Origin: Bolinopsis microptera
Lineage: Eukaryota > Ctenophora > Tentaculata > Lobata > Bolinopsidae
Direction: 5' to 3'
Length of the DNA stretch: 64,000 nt
NCBI RefSeq assembly: GCF_026151205.1
Contig: NC_087076.1
Span: 15,646,419-15,710,418 of the forward strand
Position numbers and translations under genes: made by a program. The notes under the pieces are model-generated. The model saw only the letters and a program-made list of their open reading frames with translations. It made no database searches and was not told the origin of the DNA. Positions 58,161-64,000 of this stretch are shown piece by piece (the stretch's first letter is position 1; each line of letters begins with the position of its first letter).

Positions 58161-59668
58161 TAAATTCTAACATTTATTACACGCTTCGACATTAAAATAT
58201 ACCCAACAAAGATGTAATTGATATAAGTAACATCCTTTAAAGCAGTGTGAGCGCACTCTAATCAAGTGATCGTGGGTTTGTTAAGTCACGTGGTCTGTGT
58301 GAACAGAGAAATGAATATTGGCCATACTTATAATACGCCACATAAACAGTACAAATCAGAATACAGTTCCGTACAGAGCGCCTGTGAATCCTGTTTGGCA
58401 ATTAAAGTCGGTCACAAATTTTCAGCGTGTTTGTCGTAAACGGAAGGCGCGAAACGCTTGACTCACACAAATGACCTACCTCTTCAGCACTAACACGTGC
58501 GAAGTCTAGCGCGCCGATATAGCCATAAAACTTAGAAGATAATAGTTGCGGTCCGAAAGCTTCGGAGTTCTCTTCGGAGCCCGTTTTCGATTTGTTTATT
58601 TACACCGAAGTTCACGAAATTTTATTTTCAATCATCACAACCAAAACTGGCGTCTTACTATATCCCCCGATGCATTTACAGATTAGCTTAGTATTACATT
58701 GAACATCGACCGCTACATGTCATTATTCAAGTTTCAACAGGTCCTCTGATTAGCAGCTTACCCGGGGTTATTATGTTCATACACATATATATTCCGCCGA
58801 ATAGAGATTTGTCGGAATGACAGTCTGAACGCCGCCCAGTAAATTAGCAGCTAGAATAAAATATGAAATGGGCCATTTCCAGCGTCCAGTGTGATTGCTA
58901 TGACAAAGATACTAAACATGCTTCCAAATCCTACCATATTGCTGTACACTAAATTCGTGTGTAATTTAGTGGTAAGAATAACAAATTACATCAGATTAAT
59001 ACTAAACTAAGTCTGGGTATTTTAGCAATTTATGGATTTAGCCACCTTATAAACAAGTGTGTCTCATTTTCTGTGTAGCTACTACTTTAAAGAGGTGTAA
59101 TACGTTCTTTAAAACCTTTAGTATCCTCTGCTCTGTTTTGACACATGAAAATCAATTGCAATGCAAGTATGTTTGTACACCGCCTTAACTGTCACTAACT
59201 TTATAGCTACATTGAACCAATGTGGCTACAAGTTCCACTGACTTTTTCACAAAATAATTATTACTGCGTTTAAAGTTTAGACACTAGATTGTAATGGCAG
59301 GCGGTGTAAACCATACCATGTCAAGTCAGTCACTCAACTATTTTTCAAGTCTGTGATATCCTTTTAAAAATCAGGCAGCATCTGCAGTCTGCATATTCAA
59401 TCATCTAGTTTTGTCCTAAACAACGTAGTTACACCGGTCCCACTTGTTCAGAAATGGGGTCATACAAAATGTGAAGTACTATTTAAGTCGGTATTAAAAC
59501 GGTATGGGTTCAGTCTACTTCTCAAAATTACAAATTTGTCTTCACTCTTTATAATAAGCTTAGTTGTCTTCATGATTAAATTTGAAAGTATGTCTTAATA
59601 TCAAATAATAAAGTGTTCTGAAATATTTTAAAATTGTATTCGAAATTACAAAAAATCACCATGTACTA
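58161..59668. other. Intergenic region, no supported gene
   Basis: Contains an inverted copy of dispersed repeat C (58761-58844). A short minus-strand open stretch ends in a donor-like GTAGGT near 58476 but lacks a start and partner exons. Confidence 0.45.
58761..58844 (-). repeat. Dispersed repeat C, inverted copy with internal hairpin
   Basis: The reverse complement begins ACTGGGCGGCGTTCAG and ends with GTATGAACATAATAA, matching 39851-39926. A CATTCCGACAAAT ... ATTCGGCGGAAT hairpin lies in the middle. Confidence 0.65.
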
Positions 59669-60947
59669 TTATTTAAAATTAACGGTGCTTTGTATTGATT
59701 CAAGGATGGAGATGAGATTATCAACTGTACGCTCGTTTTGTTCGAGAGATGGCGACAAGTTCAGATTTAGCTTCCAATCAGAAATGGTCACAGTCTCGAT
59801 TTGATGCCCCACCAACCTGCAAAATGATCAGGTTAAAGACTGACAAACTTTTCTTAAATTCATCTTTCTCCAACTACAAAATTGCATATCTGCATCTCTT
59901 TATTTGTGCCTGGTGCTGATTGATAACAAACCTCTACAACTGCAGGTGAACGGAGCGATAAGCGATTACTTTCTTCTCACTGATAAGTAATAGTATGATG
60001 TGGCTAGACCTCTTTCTCAATTAATGTAAGTTTCTTGCTTCCATTAAGGTATTATCTGCTGTCAGTGAATTTAAATTCATCGCAAACGATCAATTTGATC
60101 TCCTTGAACAATTCTGATGATAACCGGAGTATAACCGGGGCCGGAATATACCAAAGTCAAGATCATCCTTGCTTGAAGAATGCATCCAACCAGTTTTATG
60201 AACTGTGTGTGCAGATTGCGGTTATATTAGGATCCCTATATTATGGCTCATATAATATGAGGTTATTTATATTACTGCACCCGATTAAATGGTTTAACCA
60301 CTATTTCACTACAGATCTAAAATATGAAAGATAACACTTCTATATCACTCTGACAATGGATATTGGAAGGGAAGTGTATGTAGTGGTGGAAAAGATGGCT
60401 TACAATCTTAATAGAGATAGGTAAGTAATGAGAAAAACTATTGATCTTTGGCTTTTTGCATAATACTCGAGAAAATTGAGGGTTGCACTATTTATACTTG
60501 AATTATTGAACCAATCACTCTGGTTACTACTTTGTGATAATTTATTACTAAGCTTTGTCTCACATCAGATCACACGGTTTCTGTGAAGAAGATATGAGGC
60601 GGACTGTGGCGAGCAACGGTGAATCTAACCTGAACCGAAGACACATTTCTCAGTTGTCAGTCGTCTAATTTTCAAGTGAACTAATATTTATGGACCATTC
60701 CATCACAAGATTGCAGCAAGGAACTACTATATTCAGAAGCACCACATAAATTACTGTATTAACTTTTATCGCTTATATTGCTGCACCCAAGAAAAGAGGA
60801 AAAATAAAGATTTTTTGTTGCTGAAGATTTTTGTTTAATAAGAGAAGAGAAAGAAAAAAAAAACAGTATATGTAGCTTTCTTTCTGCATGAGATGCGGAA
60901 TACCTTTTCCAGCTCCCTGCTATTTGCTTGTCAGGCGACTTCACCAT
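59669..60947 (-). CDS. Small two-exon gene, 63 aa, unknown function
   Basis: Exon 1, 60947-60904, encodes MVKSPDKQIAGSWK and ends in donor GTATTC in phase 2. Exon 2, 59816-59669, enters in phase 2 after TTTTGCAG and reads LVGHQIETVTISDWKLNLNL, then an amphipathic helix (ERTVDNLISILESIQSTV) to a TAA. The sum is 192 nt. The last helix could mediate binding to a partner, but no family is recognised. Its intron (59817-60903) holds a plus-strand two-exon gene. More 5' exons are possible. Confidence is moderate because the protein is short. Confidence 0.5.
60356..60668 (+). CDS. Small two-exon gene, 54 aa, unknown function, nested antisense
   Basis: Exon 1, 60356-60420, starts ATG and reads MDIGREVYVVVEKMAYNLNR, donor GTAAGT in phase 2. 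Exon 2, 60569-60668, follows acceptor CACATCAG and reads RSHGFCEEDMRRTVASNGES to a TAA. The sum is 165 nt. An upstream non-coding exon is suggested by acceptor CACTACAG at 60313, after which the frame is closed until the ATG. No domain is recognised. It lies wholly in the intron of the minus-strand 63-aa gene, so one of the two may be an artefact. Confidence 0.4.
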
Positions 60948-63679
60948 TTTAAAGCTTCATATATAATACATTTTGGATAGATTTAGTGAAATAATTAGAC
61001 TGTTTTTCGTATTTTTATTACTTGAATTAAATGAGTTTTTCACTTCATGATAGACTTAAAAGAGGGTGGGATGGTAATATAAGATTGTTGTCTATCCTGT
61101 CGGTTGCATTAACAGATCATTAAGAAAAGCCTGAATTAGATAACGACATAAACCAAAATTATAATATGGAAAGACTAATTTATCGTGTTAACTATACTTA
61201 ACAATTAAATCGTGTCTCCTACGATTAACATGCAATATTATGGACATAACCACCATGGTTGTACGATTAAAATCTGCGGAATTGCCAATATTGTCTACAG
61301 CGCGTATTTTAATTATGTATGTAGTGCACATATAGCGCGCAGCGCATGGGGTTCTCGCGCGACATGTATCATCAAGTTTTCTTCAGCGTGCTCCATCAGT
61401 AATATTTGGTAGACCCTTCCAATAACGTTATCTCAGGATTAGGTCTCCCTCTAAGTGTGGTCTCTTGGGAGTTTAATTATATGCTTGTGTCTTGTATGAT
61501 ATGTATATAGATCGGCCGTAAAGAAAAGTGAATTTTACAAAGCAAGACTGTCAACCGTCTGAAATTGATCAAAATGGTATAAATAATATAATTCGGGACA
61601 GATATGAACAATAAACCAGACAAACGCGAACTGACACAATTACAACCATCGCTGATTTTAACATAGTTGTTGGGTTAATGAACGAGCTCTTAGCGGTTTC
61701 TGACAATACAGGAAGCCTCAACAGAACCTCTGGTACTGTTCACACCTTAGCTCAGGTATGTTCAAGTATTTGGATGTGGGACATCTCGCTGAGTTGGGAA
61801 TTTGTAGAAAGTTTTCGAGAAAACTGCCCGGGGACAACCAGTCCGTACTCCGTATTTGGTCGTCATTTACAACGAATCACCGATATTACTGATATTGAAT
61901 ATCGTTACAGCTAGCTTGCTAATCATCCTTCCAAAATATGTCATTGCCTAATATTTCCTGTTACCACTTTATAGTGTCGCCATTATAACTGAATGCTCGG
62001 AGACAAAGTTCGCAGCAACTTATCCCATAATTTGTCTCTTTGAACAGCTTATTAAGCATCTATTTAATCTTTTAGTCTTAGGAGTGTGGATTCAATACTT
62101 AGTTAATATATGTAAAATACAATATAAATACCTAACGTCATATCAGCTTGAGGAGATTGAAGCCTAACTAGGGAAGTTAACTAGTCTTAACCTGATATTG
62201 TAAACACGTTGTGCGTGAATTAGGTTATGTTTTTCTGAAACGCTTAACTGTATATTATCAAACTTAACGCTGAAGTAGCAGATTTTAATCCGTGGATAAT
62301 TACATACTTAATTAACGACACGATTATATCTCTCTATGTAAACTGTTGTTTAAATAATCTTATCGAGTTTGCTTTAAATCACAATTCCTCGTTCCTCTGT
62401 TTAATAGTGTAAATAATTATCATTTGTAGAAGAAACCAGACCTATAAATCAAGTTTAGACATCATGCAAATTAATGCAAATTGATGCTGTTAAATTGCTG
62501 ACTGCTACTTCTCCATCATATTGAAAACAAATTGACGACAAATGATGTCAAAATTTTAATCAAACATGAAATAAATTAGTTACAAATGTAATTTTATAAG
62601 ATATAATGTGTCAACAATTAAAACATTATATTAAACATCCATTAAATTATTAAACATTATAAAACATTTAGCTAGAAACATTGAGCGTCAAAATGTGGTT
62701 ATTCTTGACAGAGCAGTCATCTGAAAAGTGAGTACCGAGCCTGTGATCACGCCTCAAAAGTCAGAGACGAAAACTGCAAGCAAGTGTAAATGAAGGAAAA
62801 TCACAATATTCATATTAACATGATATAATTATTATTATAATTATTACTTCTCAACTATTTTAGGCATCATCATTTAAAATCATCATAAGGCATACTTTAA
62901 CGAATAGAGCAAGCAATAAAAACATGCAAGAGTCAGAGAATTTGGTTAAACATACATAAATAAATTATAATAAATTACTTGTGTGTAAGTTATAATATAG
63001 AATTGAATAATTTGGCAGACGTAACATTAAAACAATCAATTTAAATTTTCATAGGTCATCAGATCTTTTTACACATTTAAAAATATATCGCTCGTGCGAT
63101 TAATATAAACAGCAAATAAACAAATCAAAAACAAACTACATAATTAGTTAATCCATTTAGCCCGTTTTAAAAACGTGTGAAAAGCTCATTCCGGTTCATG
63201 TTTACTGTTTTATTACTTTGTATTGTTGGAACCAGTAAATTATATAAACACGTCCTAACAGATTTATCGGAACTTTTAGGAAGTAAGAATTAAAAAAATA
63301 GGAGGAAGCAAATTTTTGTGGGCAATCCAGCTTATACAAACTTCTGCTAAATCAGGATTTAGATTGACATAATATCTTATTAATATGTACCGTTTTAGTC
63401 GGGGCAAGTTTACACTGCTACACTTATACGGATCCAGCCAATTAATTTGGTTCTTGACAAATATTTGTTACAAAGAGTGGTGGCAGCAGACAAAAGACGT
63501 CACGGACTTTAAACATTTAGTCCGTGAAATTGAAAAAAAGGATTGTGTCTGATAACAGTCCCCTGTCTATACAGTGTAAATACAAACACGTCCTAACTTA
63601 TAGATGAAGACGTCTCAAGATAACACCACTGAAACGGGGAACCTTTCTGATCGTCTCTAACAAACAGGGCTAAGTATTA
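60948..63679. other. Intergenic region, no supported gene
   Basis: AT-rich with a small GC-richer patch near 61300-61370. An open stretch from ATG 61678 to a GTATGT donor at about 61756 (MNELLAVSDNTGSL...) might be a first exon, but no continuation was found. Confidence 0.45.
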
Positions 63680-63845
63680 TTAGTGTTGGAGGGAGCAGGT
63701 TTCAGGATCCTTCCCGAACACATAGTCCCTGAGGATGGGAGCCAGCACATCAAGGTAAGGGCTGTGGAAACGGGTTGTATCTTCAGGAGGAGGTCTGAAT
63801 AGGGTCCCCAGCAGAACACTGTCTGTCATGGTGGTAAACACGAAC
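63680..63845 (-). CDS. Last exon of a gene running off the window, unknown family
   Basis: A 166-bp exon after acceptor CCTGCAG. It reads FVFTTMTDSVLLGTLFRPPP, then DTTRFHSPYLDVLAPILRDY and VFGKDPETCSLQH to a TAA. The amino-acid composition is protein-like and non-repetitive. The upstream exons are beyond position 64000. I do not recognise the family. Confidence 0.6.
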
Positions 63846-64000
63846 CTGCAGGATATTATTGGATATTATAGGGTTTGATTAAACAAGGAAACAAAAGTGA
63901 TAATTACTTTATTGAGAACACAATAGTAGTAATCCTGAAATAATTTAAGTTGAAAACAATTCCAATTATTTACAAATATAGGCGTCATGTAGCCTCCAGG

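Noticed and set aside
58476-58620. Minus-strand open stretch (FGPQLLSSKFYGYIGALDF) before GTAGGT
   Set aside because: No in-frame ATG and no following exon found.
61678-61755. Plus-strand candidate first exon (MNELLAVSDNTGSL...)
   Set aside because: Good donor but no downstream exon in phase could be supported.
1-64000. tRNA, rRNA, CRISPR or bacterial operon signals
   Set aside because: None seen; no T-loop/anticodon pattern or spaced direct repeats with unique spacers.

Overview
This is a stretch of AT-rich, intron-rich animal nuclear DNA. Evidence: short coding exons with GT-AG splice sites and consistent phases, metazoan gene families (rhodopsin-type GPCR, ECT2L F-box/RhoGEF, a DLK/LZK-type MAP3K, SLC22 transporter, RPRD-type CID protein), AATAAA signals, and many small inverted-repeat elements and LINE scraps. 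The gene content fits a non-vertebrate animal, perhaps a cnidarian such as a hydrozoan; that last step is only a guess. Gene models were built by hand from splice signals and reading phase. Five multi-exon models come out as exact multiples of three.

Layout. 202-4447 (minus): a complete 8-exon, 354-residue class A GPCR. 4448-14893: mostly non-coding, with foldback elements, a CRE-like cluster and one orphan exon of a WDR82-like WD40 protein (10496-10638, plus). 14894-19960 (minus): a complete 12-exon, 1087-residue ECT2L homologue (F-box, central module, DH-PH). 22968-36874 (minus): a complete 15-exon, 622-residue DLK/LZK-like kinase with altered HRD and DFG motifs. A single-exon SLC22 transporter (30168-31822, plus) sits inside one of its introns. 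36875-43006: intergenic, with LINE fragments and dispersed repeats. 43007-50202 (plus): a 6-exon, 999-residue RPRD-type protein with a CID domain, coiled coil and proline/arginine-rich tail. 51258-57510 (plus): a second large proline-rich, SR-like protein that shares the GPPLP and RSPPR motif styles of its neighbour. 59669-60947: two very small two-exon genes on opposite strands, one nested in the other's intron. 63680-63845 (minus): the last exon of a gene that runs off the window.

Most genes here are unlinked in function. The only functional pairing suggested is the RPRD-like gene and the proline-rich gene beside it; both look like nuclear, RNA-polymerase/RNA-processing proteins. Points deserving a second look: the HCD/DLE kinase, splice donors and a stop codon that lie inside minisatellite units, a ladder of splice-acceptor-like repeats upstream of SLC22, two single-base frame breaks in otherwise clean genes, a possible in-frame retained intron (exitron), a lone in-frame TAG in a phase-consistent exon chain, and an array of palindromic GTCACGTGAC boxes inside the kinase gene.
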